The notes under the pieces were generated by a model. That model ran no database searches. It worked only from the letters and a program-made list of their open reading frames with translations, and was not told the DNA's origin. A DNA stretch of 60,871 nucleotides, taken from an uncultured Curvibacter sp. Lineage in GTDB: Bacteria; Pseudomonadota; Gammaproteobacteria; Burkholderiales; Burkholderiaceae_C. Every line of letters starts with the position of its first letter. Position 1 is the first letter of the stretch. Made by a program: the position numbers and the translations under genes. Location: NCBI GenBank assembly GCA_903828535.1, contig CAIKMN010000025.1:1-60871 (forward strand), given 5' to 3'. This document shows, piece by piece, positions 1 to 9,120 of this stretch.

Positions 1-253
1 GGACTACTGGGCCGAATGGTGCGGCCCCTGCAAAATGATTGCTCCGATTCTGGACGAAGTGGCCACCAGCTACGCTGGCAAATTGCAAATCGCCAAAATG
101 AATGTGGACGAAAACCGCGACGTGCCCGGCAAGTTTGGCATTCGTGGCATCCCCACTTTGATGATTTTCAAAAACGGCACCCTGGCCGCCACCAAAGTCG
201 GCGCTTTGAACAAAGCCGCCTTGACCAGCTTCATCGACCAGAACCTGGCCTGA
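1..253 (+). CDS. trxA: Thioredoxin (5' end cut by window)
   Basis: The reading frame is open from base 2 and encodes the C-terminal three quarters of a thioredoxin. The active-site motif WCGPC is visible at the left edge (bases 17-31), followed by the usual alpha/beta core with the conserved cis-proline segment [12 protein letters not shown]. It ends at a TGA at 251-253. Thioredoxin is a cytosolic disulfide reductase that serves ribonucleotide reductase, methionine sulfoxide reductase and others. A strong intrinsic terminator follows directly, so it is probably transcribed separately from rho. The start lies outside the window. Confidence 0.95.
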   Translation, partial: DYWAEWCGPCKMIAPILDEVATSYAGKLQIAKMNVDENRDVPGKFGIRGIPTLMIFKNGTLAATKVGALNKAALTSFIDQNLA

Positions 254-261
254 TTTCGGCC

Positions 262-293
262 AAAAGCGCCAAAGAACCCGGCGCTTTTCTTTC
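262..293 (+). terminator. Intrinsic terminator after trxA
   Basis: A perfect 9-bp inverted repeat (AAAAGCGCC at 262-270 and GGCGCTTTT at 280-288, 9-base loop) ends in a T-rich stretch nine bases after the trxA stop codon. This is the standard form of a rho-independent terminator. Confidence 0.8.
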
Positions 294-494
294 AAAAAAG
301 GGCGCCTTGAAGCCTGTTTGAGGGCTGGGTTCCTTTAAGCCCATCACCGCCCCGACCCTCGCTCGCCATTTCCTGTCATAATTCCCACGTTCGACACGAA
401 CCCACCCTGTTCTTGATCAGACATTTGGCCCCAGTGGCTTGCTCGAAACGCTCAAACAGCAACGGGCCCTTTCTCAGGCTTTCCCCCTTTTTTT

Positions 495-513
495 AAACCC
501 CGCAAGGGTTTTT
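495..513 (+). promoter_or_regulatory. Terminator-like hairpin in the rho leader
   Basis: AAACCC (495-500) and GGGTTT (506-511) form a 6-bp stem with a 5-base loop, followed by T residues, ending 20 bases before the rho start codon and just upstream of its ribosome binding site. The shape is that of a short intrinsic terminator or attenuator. rho is known to be autoregulated by premature termination in Escherichia coli; a role here is inference. Confidence 0.4.
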
Positions 514-532
514 GTCCCAACAGGACCTCTCC

Positions 533-1795
533 ATGCATTTGAACGAACTCAAAGCCCTTCACGTTTCCGAAGTACTCAAACAAGCCGAAGAGCTCGAAAT
601 CGAAAACACGGGCCGCATGCGCAAACAAGAATTGATGTTTGCCATCATTAAAAAGCGCGCCAAAGCGGGTGAGCAGGTGTTTGCTGACGGCGTTCTCGAA
701 ATCTTGCCCGACGGTTTTGGCTTTCTGCGCAGCCCCGACACCAGCTACACCGCCAGCACCGACGACATCTACATTTCACCCAGTCAAGTGCGTCGCTTCA
801 ACTTGCACACCGGCGACATGATCGAAGGGGAAGTGCGTACCCCAAAAGACGGCGAACGCTACTTTGCTTTGACCAAGCTCGATTCCGTGAATGGCGGTCC
901 CGCCGAGCAAAACAAACACAAGGTGATGTTTGAAAACTTGACGCCTCTGTTCCCTAAAGAACAAATGCGCTTGGAGCGCGACATCAAGGGCGAAGAAAAC
1001 ATCACCGGCCGCATCATCGACATCATTGCCCCAATTGGCCGCGGCCAACGCGCCTTGATCGTGGCACCGCCCAAGAGCGGCAAGACCGTGATGATGCAAC
1101 ACATCGCCCACGCCATCACCGCCAACAATCCGGATGTTCATTTGATGGTGCTGTTGGTCGACGAGCGCCCAGAAGAAGTGACCGAAATGCAGCGCTCGGT
1201 CAAGGGCGAAATCATTGCTTCCACTTTTGACGAGCCCGCCGCTCGCCACGTTCACGTGGCCGAAATGGTGATTGAACGCGCCAAACGCTTGGTTGAACTG
1301 AAAAAAGACGTGGTCATTCTGCTCGACTCAATCACCCGTCTGGCCCGCGCCTACAACAATGTCGTGCCCTCTTCCGGAAAGGTCTTGTCAGGCGGTGTGG
1401 ATGCCAATGCCCTGCAACGCCCCAAGCGCTTCTTTGGCGCTGCGCGCAATGTCGAAGAAGGCGGCTCACTGACCATCATCGCCACGGCTTTGGTCGACAC
1501 GGGAAGCCGCATGGACGAAGTGATTTTTGAAGAATTCAAGGGCACCGGCAACTGCGAAATCCACCTGAACCGCCGCCTTTATGAAAAGCGTGTGTTCCCT
1601 GCCATCGAACTCAACAAGAGCGGTACCCGCAAGGAAGAATTGCTTTTGCAACCCGAAGTCCTGCAAAAAACACGCATCCTGCGCCAGTTCATGTACAACA
1701 TGGACGAAATCGAATCCATGGAATTGATGATCAAAAACATGAAAGCCACCAAGACGAATGTCGATTTCTTCGACATGATGCGCCGCGGCGGTTAA
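533..1795 (+). CDS. rho: Transcription termination factor Rho
   Basis: Rho is the hexameric RNA-dependent ATPase that ends transcription of untranslated RNA. The 420-residue product matches the family length. It starts [13 protein letters not shown], has the N-terminal Rho helix-bundle region, an OB-fold RNA-binding domain ([10 protein letters not shown] near residue 60), the Walker A motif PPKSGKT near residue 180 and Walker B ([15 protein letters not shown]) near residue 265. The ATG at 533 is preferred because AGGA lies 7 bases upstream and the protein then begins as the family does; an in-frame TTG at 512 is less likely. It is followed by rpmE2 after 96 bases, a common betaproteobacterial order. 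Confidence 0.98.
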   Translation: MHLNELKALHVSEVLKQAEELEIENTGRMRKQELMFAIIKKRAKAGEQVFADGVLEILPDGFGFLRSPDTSYTASTDDIYISPSQVRRFNLHTGDMIEGEVRTPKDGERYFALTKLDSVNGGPAEQNKHKVMFENLTPLFPKEQMRLERDIKGEENITGRIIDIIAPIGRGQRALIVAPPKSGKTVMMQHIAHAITANNPDVHLMVLLVDERPEEVTEMQRSVKGEIIASTFDEPAARHVHVAEMVIERAKRLVELKKDVVILLDSITRLARAYNNVVPSSGKVLSGGVDANALQRPKRFFGAARNVEEGGSLTIIATALVDTGSRMDEVIFEEFKGTGNCEIHLNRRLYEKRVFPAIELNKSGTRKEELLLQPEVLQKTRILRQFMYNMDEIESMELMIKNMKATKTNVDFFDMMRRGG

Positions 1796-1891
1796 AAAAT
1801 GCGATAATAGCTGGCTTTAGTGGAAAGTGCTGTGCAGTGGGTGTGCAGTGGCTACCGCAACGACACCTTAAATGGAAGAAGGAAGTACGAC

Positions 1892-2158
1892 ATGGCCAAA
1901 GAAGGCATCCACCCCAATTACCGCGAAGTCTTGTTCATTGACTTGTCCAACGGCTTCAAATTCGTGACCCGCTCCTGCGTGAACACCAAAGAAATGGGCA
2001 CCACAGAAGACGGCCGAGAACTGCCCCTCTACAAGCTCGATACTTCCAGTGAATCGCACCCCTTCTACACGGGCACCCAAAAATCCGTGGACAATATGGG
2101 CGGCCGCGTTGAAAAATTCCGCAACCGTTTTGGCAAGACCACCACCATTGCGAAGTAA
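1892..2158 (+). CDS. rpmE2: 50S ribosomal protein L31 type B
   Basis: This 88-residue protein begins [13 protein letters not shown] and has the L31 fold. It lacks the CxxC zinc-binding pairs of type A L31 and carries the longer C-terminal half ending in [10 protein letters not shown], which marks it as the zinc-independent type B paralogue. A clear AAGGAAG ribosome binding site lies 6 bases before the ATG. In many bacteria the type B form replaces the zinc form under zinc shortage (Zur control); no Zur site is evident here, so it may be the main L31. An intrinsic terminator follows at 2232-2267. Confidence 0.95.
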   Translation: MAKEGIHPNYREVLFIDLSNGFKFVTRSCVNTKEMGTTEDGRELPLYKLDTSSESHPFYTGTQKSVDNMGGRVEKFRNRFGKTTTIAK

Positions 2159-2231
2159 TCTTCGAAGTCATCTGCAAAGTCATTTGCAAACTGCCTAAGC
2201 CGCCCTTTTGGGTGGCTCATCCGGCAAACCC

Positions 2232-2267
2232 AGGCAGCTCGTTGACCGTGCTGCCTTTTTTATTTTT
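2232..2267 (+). terminator. Intrinsic terminator after rpmE2
   Basis: GGCAGC (2233-2238) and GCTGCC (2250-2255) form a perfect stem, extendable by one A-T pair, with an 11-base loop, followed by six T, an A and five more T. A second, smaller hairpin at 2199-2216 (GCCGCCC/GGGTGGC) lacks a T tract. Confidence 0.75.
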
Positions 2268-2293
2268 AGATTCCCTCATTCCAAGTTTCCAGC

Positions 2294-4126
2294 GTGTCTT
2301 CCCCCCGCTCCCCGTCGCCCGCCCTTGTCGCTCAATCTGCTGTGCGCCGCCTGCCTCGCAGTGCGCTGGTCATGTTGTGCACGGCCTATGTGCTGGCTGG
2401 GTTTTTGGGGCGCGACCCTTGGAAAAACGCCGACATGGCTTCATTTGGCTACATGTTGGCTTTGGCGCGGGGTTTGACCGATTGGTGGCACCCCCTGCTG
2501 GGCGGCTTACCCACCGAAAGCGATGGTTTGTTGGGCTACTGGCTCGGGGCCTGGGCCATCCGCGCCAGCACCTTCACCTCGGCATTGGGCTGGCAGGGTC
2601 TGCCCAGGCTGCCGGTTGATTTCGCCGCCCGAATTCCCTTCATGGTGCTGTTGCCCGCCACCTTTTGGCTGAGTTGGCAAGCAGTCGTTCAGTTGGCCAG
2701 CCAACCCCAAGCCCAACCCGTGGCCTTTGCTTTTGGCGGCGAAGCCCACCCCAAAGACTACGCACGCACTTTAGCCGATGGCGCTTTGCTGGCCCTGCTT
2801 GCCTGTCTGGGCCTGGCCCAACTGGGCCATGAAACCACGGCCTATTTGTGCCAACTCTGCAGTACCGCTGGTTTGTTTTATGCCGCTTCATCGCTGGCTT
2901 CAGAGTCGAAGGCGGGCTGGCAACGATTAGGCCCCTTGGTGGGATTTCAATTCGCCCTGTTGGCCTTGGCTCTGAGCGGCGCGCCCAGCGTGGCTCTGGC
3001 CTTGGGGCTGCTCAGCGCAGGCGTCGTGGCCTTGATGCGGGGTCATAAAGGGTTGTCGTCTGCCACCGACGACGCGGCCGAGATCTCTACCACGGGCGTC
3101 CACTCGGCCTCTCCCCTCAGGCTGGCTCTGATCATGGTCTTGATCAGCCTCGGCGTTTTCGCCTTTTCATGGGGCCTGGGCCTGTTTACCTGGCGGCTCC
3201 TCAACCCCTTCTATGCCTTTCAAGCCAACGGCATTGTGCGGTTGTTGGTTTGGTTTGGCTGGCCCGCATGGCCTCTGGCGTTGTGGTCCTTGTGGCGTTG
3301 GCGTCATCAATTGAGCCATTGGCGCTGGCCCATCCACCTGGCGTTGCCTTTGGGCTTTGTCGGGATTTCTTTATTCAGCGCCTGCACCACCCAGCCGGCG
3401 GACAGGGCCTTGCTGTTGGGCCTTCCTGCCTTGTGCGCCTTGGCGTCTTTTGCGTTGCCCACCCTGAACCGCCGCTTGAGCGCTCTGATCGATTGGTTCA
3501 CCTTGCTTTTCTTCGCCTTGTTGGCCTTGCTGATTTGGTTTTATTGGTTTGCCGCGGTCACAGGCAGTCCCGCTGCGGCCGCGGCCGCAGTGGCCCGACG
3601 GACACCGGGCTTTACGCCCCACTGGGTTTGGCACGAATTCTGTTTGGCGCTGTTGGCCACCTTGGCTTATGCCTGGTTATTGGCCTGGCGCATTGGTCGC
3701 CACCGCAGTGCCTTGTGGAAAAGTTTGGTACTCCCCGCCGGCGGCACCGTGCTGGCTTGGGTTTTGTTCATGACCTTGTGGCTGCCCGCTTTGAACTATG
3801 CCTTGAGCTATGAACCCATGGTCAAACAGGCCCGGCAGTGGATGGGGTTGCCGACCCAATCCAACCAGACCCAATGCGTGGAACAAGACGGTTTGACGCG
3901 AGCCCAAATAGCCGCTTTTCAATACTATGCCCCCTTGCGGTTGGTGCCCGTTCAAGGGAACCCCGAACGCAGCCCCCCAAGCGACTTAGTGGGCGCCTCG
4001 TGCGGCTGGCGAGTGACCGCCTTGAGCAAGGTGGTCGATTCCCCGGAGTGGCAGAACGTGGGCCTCTTGCAGCGCCCAACCGATCGCTTTGACCAATTGG
4101 TTTTGTTCCGTCGCAAGGTGCCTTAA
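2294..4126 (+). CDS. Uncharacterised multi-pass membrane protein, GT-C glycosyltransferase-like
   Basis: A 610-residue hydrophobic protein with about a dozen predicted membrane segments. After the first segment comes GRDPWKNADMASFGYMLALA, which resembles the first extracytoplasmic loop of GT-C/ArnT-type lipid-linked sugar transferases, where an acidic residue is catalytic. The C-terminal 100 residues (from about WMGLPTQSNQTQC) look like a soluble periplasmic tail. A poly-alanine run (SPAAAAAAVARR) lies near residue 430. The GTG at 2294 gives the longest frame but has no good ribosome binding site; an ATG at 2372 is an alternative. The MATE transporter follows after 19 bases, so the two are probably cotranscribed. 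Function is not established; the GT-C assignment is tentative. Confidence 0.6.
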   Translation: MSSPRSPSPALVAQSAVRRLPRSALVMLCTAYVLAGFLGRDPWKNADMASFGYMLALARGLTDWWHPLLGGLPTESDGLLGYWLGAWAIRASTFTSALGWQGLPRLPVDFAARIPFMVLLPATFWLSWQAVVQLASQPQAQPVAFAFGGEAHPKDYARTLADGALLALLACLGLAQLGHETTAYLCQLCSTAGLFYAASSLASESKAGWQRLGPLVGFQFALLALALSGAPSVALALGLLSAGVVALMRGHKGLSSATDDAAEISTTGVHSASPLRLALIMVLISLGVFAFSWGLGLFTWRLLNPFYAFQANGIVRLLVWFGWPAWPLALWSLWRWRHQLSHWRWPIHLALPLGFVGISLFSACTTQPADRALLLGLPALCALASFALPTLNRRLSALIDWFTLLFFALLALLIWFYWFAAVTGSPAAAAAAVARRTPGFTPHWVWHEFCLALLATLAYAWLLAWRIGRHRSALWKSLVLPAGGTVLAWVLFMTLWLPALNYALSYEPMVKQARQWMGLPTQSNQTQCVEQDGLTRAQIAAFQYYAPLRLVPVQGNPERSPPSDLVGASCGWRVTALSKVVDSPEWQNVGLLQRPTDRFDQLVLFRRKVP

Positions 4127-4145
4127 GTTCGGTGGACTCAAGCAC

Positions 4146-5525
4146 ATGAGCACCCGTTGGCGCGAATTGCGACCTATTGCCCAGCACGCCAGCACGGTGT
4201 TTGTGGGGCAATTCGCCTTGGTCGTTTCAGGCATCACCGACACGATCATTGTGGGGCAATATTCGCCGCATGCACTGGCTGCGCTGTCGGTCGGCTCAGC
4301 ACTTTACGTGAGTGTTTTTGTGGGGCTATTGGGTGTTTTACAGGCCTTGCTGCCGGTCTGGGCCGAACTCAATGGCGGGGGGCAAAAAGAAGCCTTGGGC
4401 CGTTCGTTTCGGCAAGCGGTCTACCTGACGTTCATCTTGGCCGCCTTCGGAATGGTCCTGCTGCTTTGCCCTGGGCTGGCGCTGCGCTATGCCCAAGTGC
4501 CCATCGATCTTCAAATGGAAGTTCGCCAGTATTTGCAAATCTTGGCTTGGTCCTTGTGGCCTGCTTTGTTCTTTAGGTTGTTCAGCACCTTGAACCAATC
4601 CTTGCACCATCCTCGCTTGGTGACCTTCGTTCAATTGGGCAGTTTGTTGGTGAAAATTCCGCTGTCTCTCTGGCTGACTTGGGGCGGTTCAGGGGTGCCT
4701 GCAATGGGGGCCAGTGGTGCCGCCTTGGCGACCTGGACCGTTAATTTTGTCATGCTCGCCACCGCGCTCTCGCTTCTGAGCCGACACCATTTGTACCGAC
4801 CGTATGCGCTTTGGCAACGGCTTGAATCGCCCGATTGGAGCGCCCTCAAAGCCTTGTTGCGTCAAGGGCTGCCGTCAGGCTTGTCGATTTTTGTGGAGGT
4901 GACCTCGTTCACCTTGATGGCGTTGTTTATTTCACGCATGGGCACTACAGCCAGTGCCGCTCACCAAATTGCAGCCAACCTGGGCGCGCTGATGTACATG
5001 GTTCCCCTTTCACTGGCCATTGCCACGAGCGCACGCACAGGCCACTGGATTGGCGCCAAAAATCCTGTGGAAATGCGGCGAGCCATTTTGACGGGTTTGG
5101 GGCTGACGCTGGCCCTCAGTTGGCTTTGCGCGGGTTTGCTGTGGTGGGGCCGCGCGGTCATCCCCACTTGGTACAGCCCCGTGGCCGCGGTGCAACTGGT
5201 CGCGACCCCATTGCTGGCATGGGTAGCGCTCTACCATGCTGCCGATGGCTTGCAGACCTTGTGCGTTTTTGTATTGCGGTGCTTTCGCATTACCGTCTCC
5301 ACTTTTTTGGTTTACGGCTGCTTGCTCTGGGGCGTGGGTTTAGGCGGGGGCTATTGGCTGGCTTATGGCCTCAACGGCGCTGGCGTTAACACCGAATATC
5401 AAACTGTATTAGGGCATTTGGCCTTGACACCCGATGCTTTTTGGGCGGCCTCCAGCCTTGCCTTGATGGCCACCGCTTTGGTCTTCAGCGCCATGCTCTG
5501 GCGAGCCGTGAGGCGTCAAACTTGA
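4146..5525 (+). CDS. MATE family efflux transporter
   Basis: A 459-residue inner-membrane protein with the two six-helix halves of MATE (multidrug and toxic compound extrusion) carriers. The first half contains VVSGITDTIIVGQYSPHALAALSVG, matching the conserved MATE helix 1-2 region; the second begins near LLRQGLPSGLSIFVEVTSF with the paired motif SAAHQIAANLGALMYMVPLSLA. These carriers export cationic drugs or metabolites by Na+ or H+ antiport. The ATG at 4146 is chosen because the family starts just before the first helix. Substrate is unknown. Its 3' end meets phoR tail to tail inside a perfect inverted repeat. Confidence 0.9.
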   Translation: MSTRWRELRPIAQHASTVFVGQFALVVSGITDTIIVGQYSPHALAALSVGSALYVSVFVGLLGVLQALLPVWAELNGGGQKEALGRSFRQAVYLTFILAAFGMVLLLCPGLALRYAQVPIDLQMEVRQYLQILAWSLWPALFFRLFSTLNQSLHHPRLVTFVQLGSLLVKIPLSLWLTWGGSGVPAMGASGAALATWTVNFVMLATALSLLSRHHLYRPYALWQRLESPDWSALKALLRQGLPSGLSIFVEVTSFTLMALFISRMGTTASAAHQIAANLGALMYMVPLSLAIATSARTGHWIGAKNPVEMRRAILTGLGLTLALSWLCAGLLWWGRAVIPTWYSPVAAVQLVATPLLAWVALYHAADGLQTLCVFVLRCFRITVSTFLVYGCLLWGVGLGGGYWLAYGLNGAGVNTEYQTVLGHLALTPDAFWAASSLALMATALVFSAMLWRAVRRQT

Positions 5526-5550
5526 CGTATTGGAGCGTCAAGTTTGACGC
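5513..5550. terminator. Inverted repeat spanning both stop codons of the MATE gene and phoR
   Basis: A perfect 15-bp inverted repeat (arms 5513-5527 and 5536-5550, 8-base loop) covers the TGA of the MATE gene (5523-5525) and the TGA of phoR (5538-5540). Both proteins therefore end in the same codons, Arg-Gln-Thr-stop. Each arm is itself nearly palindromic. There is no T tract on either strand, so it would act either as a stable RNA 3' end for both convergent transcripts or as a bidirectional terminator of unusual form. Confidence 0.6.
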
Positions 5551-6869
5551 GTGCGCGTCGCTGGAAAGCGGATGTTGAAACAAGACCCCACGCCCAGGGT
5601 GCTTTGAATGCTGAGGTGCGCATCGTGGCGTTGGAGAACGTGTTTCACGATGGCCAAGCCCAAACCAGTGCCCCCCGTTTCACGGGACCGGCTGCGGTCC
5701 ACCCGGTAAAAACGCTCTGTAAGTCGGGGCAAATGCTCAGGCGCGATCCCGGGGCCGGTGTCTTTCACTTCGAACTCCGCGTGACCGTCGGGTAAAACAC
5801 GCCAAAACACGTCGATGCGGCCACCCCCTGGCGTGTAACGAACCGCGTTGTTCACCAGGTTTGAAAACGCACTTTGAAGTTCCACCGAAGAACCCGCCAA
5901 TTCACAGCGATCAGCCATCGACAAGTCAACGCTCAACTCATGGGCTCGTCCATGCGGCTGGGTGATGACTTCCGACAACGACTTGGCTTCTTGAACACAG
6001 TGGGCCAACAGGCCAGCGACGGGAATCCACTCCGTGCTGGAAGGCAAGGGGCTGCCCTCCAACCGAGACAAGGTCAACAGATCACTCACCACCGATTGCA
6101 TGCGGCTGGCTTGTTGCCCCATCAAACGCAGGTAATGGGCGCGTTCTTGCTTCTCCAAAGGCAGGTTCTGCAAAGTTTCGATGAAGCCGGACAACACCGT
6201 CAATGGGGTTCTGATTTCGTGTGACACATTGGCCACAAAGTCTCGCCGCATGGCCTCGGCCTGTTCCAAAGCCGTGATGTCGCGGGACAACATCAGCATT
6301 TGGGCGTTGCCATACAAATGGAGTTGGACGGAGATGGATTCTTGTCGCCCCCCCAGGCCTTTACGTCGACCCGCCACGACCACGTCTTGGCTGAAATCTC
6401 GGGCGCTGTAGTATCGTAAGAAATCAGGGTCGCGGAGTAAATTACCAATCAACTGTCGCTGATCGCGTTGCTCATCCAAACTGAAATGCATGGCCGCTGT
6501 GCGGTTGCACCACTCAATGCGCCCTTCAGGGTCCAGCAAAAGCACCCCATTGGGTGAAGCCTGAATGGCGGCCAAGAAGTCTTGCAGTCGGCCTTCACTT
6601 TCCGTCAACTGCTGGTTCAAACCGCGAATCCAGCGACGGCAGCGCTCGGTGATTTCACCCCAGAAACCTGTCAGCATGGGGGCTTGTTTCAAATCCCCTG
6701 TTTTAAGCCAGCGCTGTAAACGGGTGGCCCGAGCGACGTCGATCAACAACACCGCCCACAAGCCCACCAAAGCGCCGAAAAGAGCCCCAGCCAGACCACC
6801 ACCAAACGCCCATCCCAGCCCTGCGCCCATGCATTGGGCCAGCAGCCACGTCAATAAGCGAAAAGGCAT
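5538..6869 (-). CDS. phoR: Phosphate regulon sensor histidine kinase
   Basis: PhoR senses phosphate status through the Pst transporter and PhoU and phosphorylates PhoB. The 443-residue protein has an N-terminal membrane hairpin (residues 1-45), a PAS domain (about 93-200, [19 protein letters not shown]), a HisKA domain with the phospho-accepting His217 in [15 protein letters not shown], and a HATPase domain with N box ([16 protein letters not shown]), G1 (VKDTGPGIA) and G2 ([11 protein letters not shown]). It is the last gene of the pst-pho operon, 9 bases after phoB. The short N-terminal region lacks a periplasmic sensor domain, as in other PhoR proteins. Confidence 0.96.
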   Translation of the reverse strand: MPFRLLTWLLAQCMGAGLGWAFGGGLAGALFGALVGLWAVLLIDVARATRLQRWLKTGDLKQAPMLTGFWGEITERCRRWIRGLNQQLTESEGRLQDFLAAIQASPNGVLLLDPEGRIEWCNRTAAMHFSLDEQRDQRQLIGNLLRDPDFLRYYSARDFSQDVVVAGRRKGLGGRQESISVQLHLYGNAQMLMLSRDITALEQAEAMRRDFVANVSHEIRTPLTVLSGFIETLQNLPLEKQERAHYLRLMGQQASRMQSVVSDLLTLSRLEGSPLPSSTEWIPVAGLLAHCVQEAKSLSEVITQPHGRAHELSVDLSMADRCELAGSSVELQSAFSNLVNNAVRYTPGGGRIDVFWRVLPDGHAEFEVKDTGPGIAPEHLPRLTERFYRVDRSRSRETGGTGLGLAIVKHVLQRHDAHLSIQSTLGVGSCFNIRFPATRTRQT

Positions 6870-6878
6870 TCGGCTTGG

Positions 6879-7586
6879 TTAAGCTTGCAAAGGCAAAACG
6901 GCTTGGGCGGTCAAACGATAACCAGCGCCACGCACGGTTTCCACCATAACGCCCGCCAAGCCCAATGCTTCTCGCAAGCGCTTCACATGCACGTCAACGG
7001 TGCGTTCTTCAATGAAAACATGGTCGCCCCAAACCTTGTCCAACAACTGGGAACGGCTGTGAACCCGCTCGGAGTGTTTCATTAAATAATGCAACAACTT
7101 GAATTCAGTCGGGCCCACCTTGAGCGCTTGGCCTTGGAAGGTCACGCGGTAGGTGCCGGCATCGAGCACCAACTCGCCGATGGTGACCGAGTCCGAAACT
7201 TGCTCAGGTGCCCGGCGACGCAACACCGCCCGAATGCGCGCCAGCAACTCTTGGGTGGAAAATGGCTTGGTGATGTAATCATCAGCCCCAGCGTCCAAGC
7301 CTTGCACCTTGTCGTTCTCGTCACCTCGGGCGGTCAACATCAAAATTGGAACGCCCTTGGTACGGGAATCAGCACGCCATTTGCGCGCCAAGGCCACCCC
7401 ACTTTGCCCCGGCAGCATCCAGTCGAGCAAGATGACGTCGGGCAAAACCGCATCCAATTCGCGTTGAGCAGAAACACCGTCCTCAGCCCAAATGGGTTGG
7501 AAGCCATTGTGACGAAGGTTTACAGCGATCAACTCGGCAATCGCGGGTTCATCCTCAACAACCAAAATTTGGGGCAGTTTTCTCAT
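6879..7586 (-). CDS. phoB: Phosphate regulon response regulator
   Basis: An OmpR-family response regulator of 235 residues. The receiver domain has the acidic pair (VVEDEP), phospho-acceptor Asp55 in VILLDWMLPG, and the conserved Lys in DDYITKPFS. The C-terminal winged helix carries the recognition region RTVDVHVKRLREALG. PhoB binds Pho boxes, including those seen upstream of pstS at 12122-12139. It precedes phoR and follows phoU, so the operon encodes its own activator. Confidence 0.97.
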   Translation of the reverse strand: MRKLPQILVVEDEPAIAELIAVNLRHNGFQPIWAEDGVSAQRELDAVLPDVILLDWMLPGQSGVALARKWRADSRTKGVPILMLTARGDENDKVQGLDAGADDYITKPFSTQELLARIRAVLRRRAPEQVSDSVTIGELVLDAGTYRVTFQGQALKVGPTEFKLLHYLMKHSERVHSRSQLLDKVWGDHVFIEERTVDVHVKRLREALGLAGVMVETVRGAGYRLTAQAVLPLQA

Positions 7587-7614
7587 ACGAGGTGGAATTT
7601 AAAGCAAGTGGGCT

Positions 7615-8316
7615 TCAACGCAAAGCAGTTTCTATGTCATTCAAAGAGCTGTGACGAATGTCGGTGCCTTTGACCACATAGACGATGAACTCGGCTATGT
7701 TCTTGGCATGGTCACCGATGCGTTCAATCGCTTTGGCAATGAACAACAAATCCAAACTGGACGAGATGGTGCGGGGGTCTTCCATCATGTAGGTGATGAG
7801 CTTGCGCACAAAGCCATCGAACTCTTGGTCTAGAAGGTCGTCTTCTTTCAAGATGTCCAAGGCGGCGGAAGTGTCCAAGCGGGCAAACGCATCCAAGGCT
7901 TTGCGCAGCAAACCGGCGGCCATGTCGGCGGCAATACGCAGGTCGTTCGAAGGCAAAGCGCGTGCCGTTCCGCTGTCGAGGATGGACTTCACCATGCGGG
8001 CAATTTTAGTGGCCTCGTCGCCCACGCGTTCTAGGTTGGCGGTGGTTTTGGACATGGCCAAAATCAAACGCAAGTCATTGGCAGCGGGTTGTCGTCGTGC
8101 GATGACCGAGGCCAATTCTCGGTCAATTTCGATTTCAAGGCCGTTGACGCGAACTTCGATCTCCAGCACCTGGTTGGCCGACTCGGCGCTGTGGTGCGAC
8201 ATGGCATAGATGGCTTGGTAAATTTGCGATTCCACCAAGCCACCCAACTCCATCACCCGGGAGGAGATTTTGTCGAGATCGCTGTCAAACTGCGTTGAAA
8301 GGTGTTTATCAGGCAT
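7615..8316 (-). CDS. phoU: Phosphate transport system regulator PhoU
   Basis: A 233-residue protein made of two three-helix PhoU repeats with the conserved metal-binding motifs (ARRQPAANDLRLILAM with SKTTANLERVGDEATKIA, and ERIGDHAKNIAEF in the second half). PhoU couples PstSCAB to PhoR and holds the kinase off when phosphate is plentiful. The ATG at 8316 (MPDKHLSTQFD) is preferred to the longer frame because AAGGA lies 8 bases upstream and it starts 10 bases after pstB; the upstream residues are low-complexity read-through of pstB in another frame. Confidence 0.96.
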   Translation of the reverse strand: MPDKHLSTQFDSDLDKISSRVMELGGLVESQIYQAIYAMSHHSAESANQVLEIEVRVNGLEIEIDRELASVIARRQPAANDLRLILAMSKTTANLERVGDEATKIARMVKSILDSGTARALPSNDLRIAADMAAGLLRKALDAFARLDTSAALDILKEDDLLDQEFDGFVRKLITYMMEDPRTISSSLDLLFIAKAIERIGDHAKNIAEFIVYVVKGTDIRHSSLNDIETALR

Positions 8317-8326
8317 CCGTGATTCC

Positions 8327-9106
8327 TTAACCGAAACGGCCAGTGATGTAGTCTTCAGTCTCTTTGCGTTGGGGCTTGAAGAAGAGTTGTTCAGTTTCGC
8401 CGAATTCAACCAAATCGCCCAAATACATGTAGGCGGTGTAGTCGCTGCAGCGGGCGGCTTGTTGCATATTGTGGGTCACGATGACCACGGTGTATTCGTT
8501 TTTCAATTCCGCAATCAATTCTTCCACTTTGGCGGTGGAAATGGGGTCCAAGGCGGAGCAAGGCTCGTCTAGCAACAAGACCTCAGGCTTGATGGCCACA
8601 CCGCGGGCAATGCACAGCCGTTGTTGCTGGCCACCGGACAAGCCGGAACCGCTTTGTTGCAACTTGTCTTTCACCTCGGTCCACAAAGCCGCTTTGCGCA
8701 AGGCCCACTCGACGCGGTCGTCCATTTCTGAGGTCGACAGGTTTTCAAACAACTTCACACCAAAGGCGATGTTGTCATAGATGGACATGGGGAAGGGGGT
8801 TGGTTTTTGGAAAACCATGCCCACCTTGGCACGGATCAGTGCGACGTCGGTTTTGGTGGTCAGCAGGTTTTCGCCGTCCAAAATGATTTCGCCCTCAGCG
8901 CGCTGCTCGGGGTACAAACCATACATCCGGTTGAAGGTACGCAACAAAGTGGACTTGCCACAGCCAGACGGTCCGATGAAAGCAGTGACTTTGCCTTCAG
9001 GGATTTCCATGTTAATGCTTTTAAGGGCGTGGTATTTGCCGTAATAAAAATTCAGATTACGAACCGAGATTTTGGAAGTCAATGGGGTATTGGTGGTTTC
9101 AACCAT
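8327..9106 (-). CDS. pstB: Phosphate ABC transporter ATP-binding protein
   Basis: The ATPase subunit of the high-affinity phosphate importer, 259 residues. Visible motifs are Walker [11 protein letters not shown] loop ([15 protein letters not shown], typical of PstB), signature [14 protein letters not shown], Walker [14 protein letters not shown] and the switch His in VIVTHNM. A GAGG ribosome binding site precedes the ATG. It acts with PstA and PstC at the inner membrane. Confidence 0.98.
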   Translation of the reverse strand: MVETTNTPLTSKISVRNLNFYYGKYHALKSINMEIPEGKVTAFIGPSGCGKSTLLRTFNRMYGLYPEQRAEGEIILDGENLLTTKTDVALIRAKVGMVFQKPTPFPMSIYDNIAFGVKLFENLSTSEMDDRVEWALRKAALWTEVKDKLQQSGSGLSGGQQQRLCIARGVAIKPEVLLLDEPCSALDPISTAKVEELIAELKNEYTVVIVTHNMQQAARCSDYTAYMYLGDLVEFGETEQLFFKPQRKETEDYITGRFG

Positions 9107-9120
9107 GGTATTTCCTCAGA

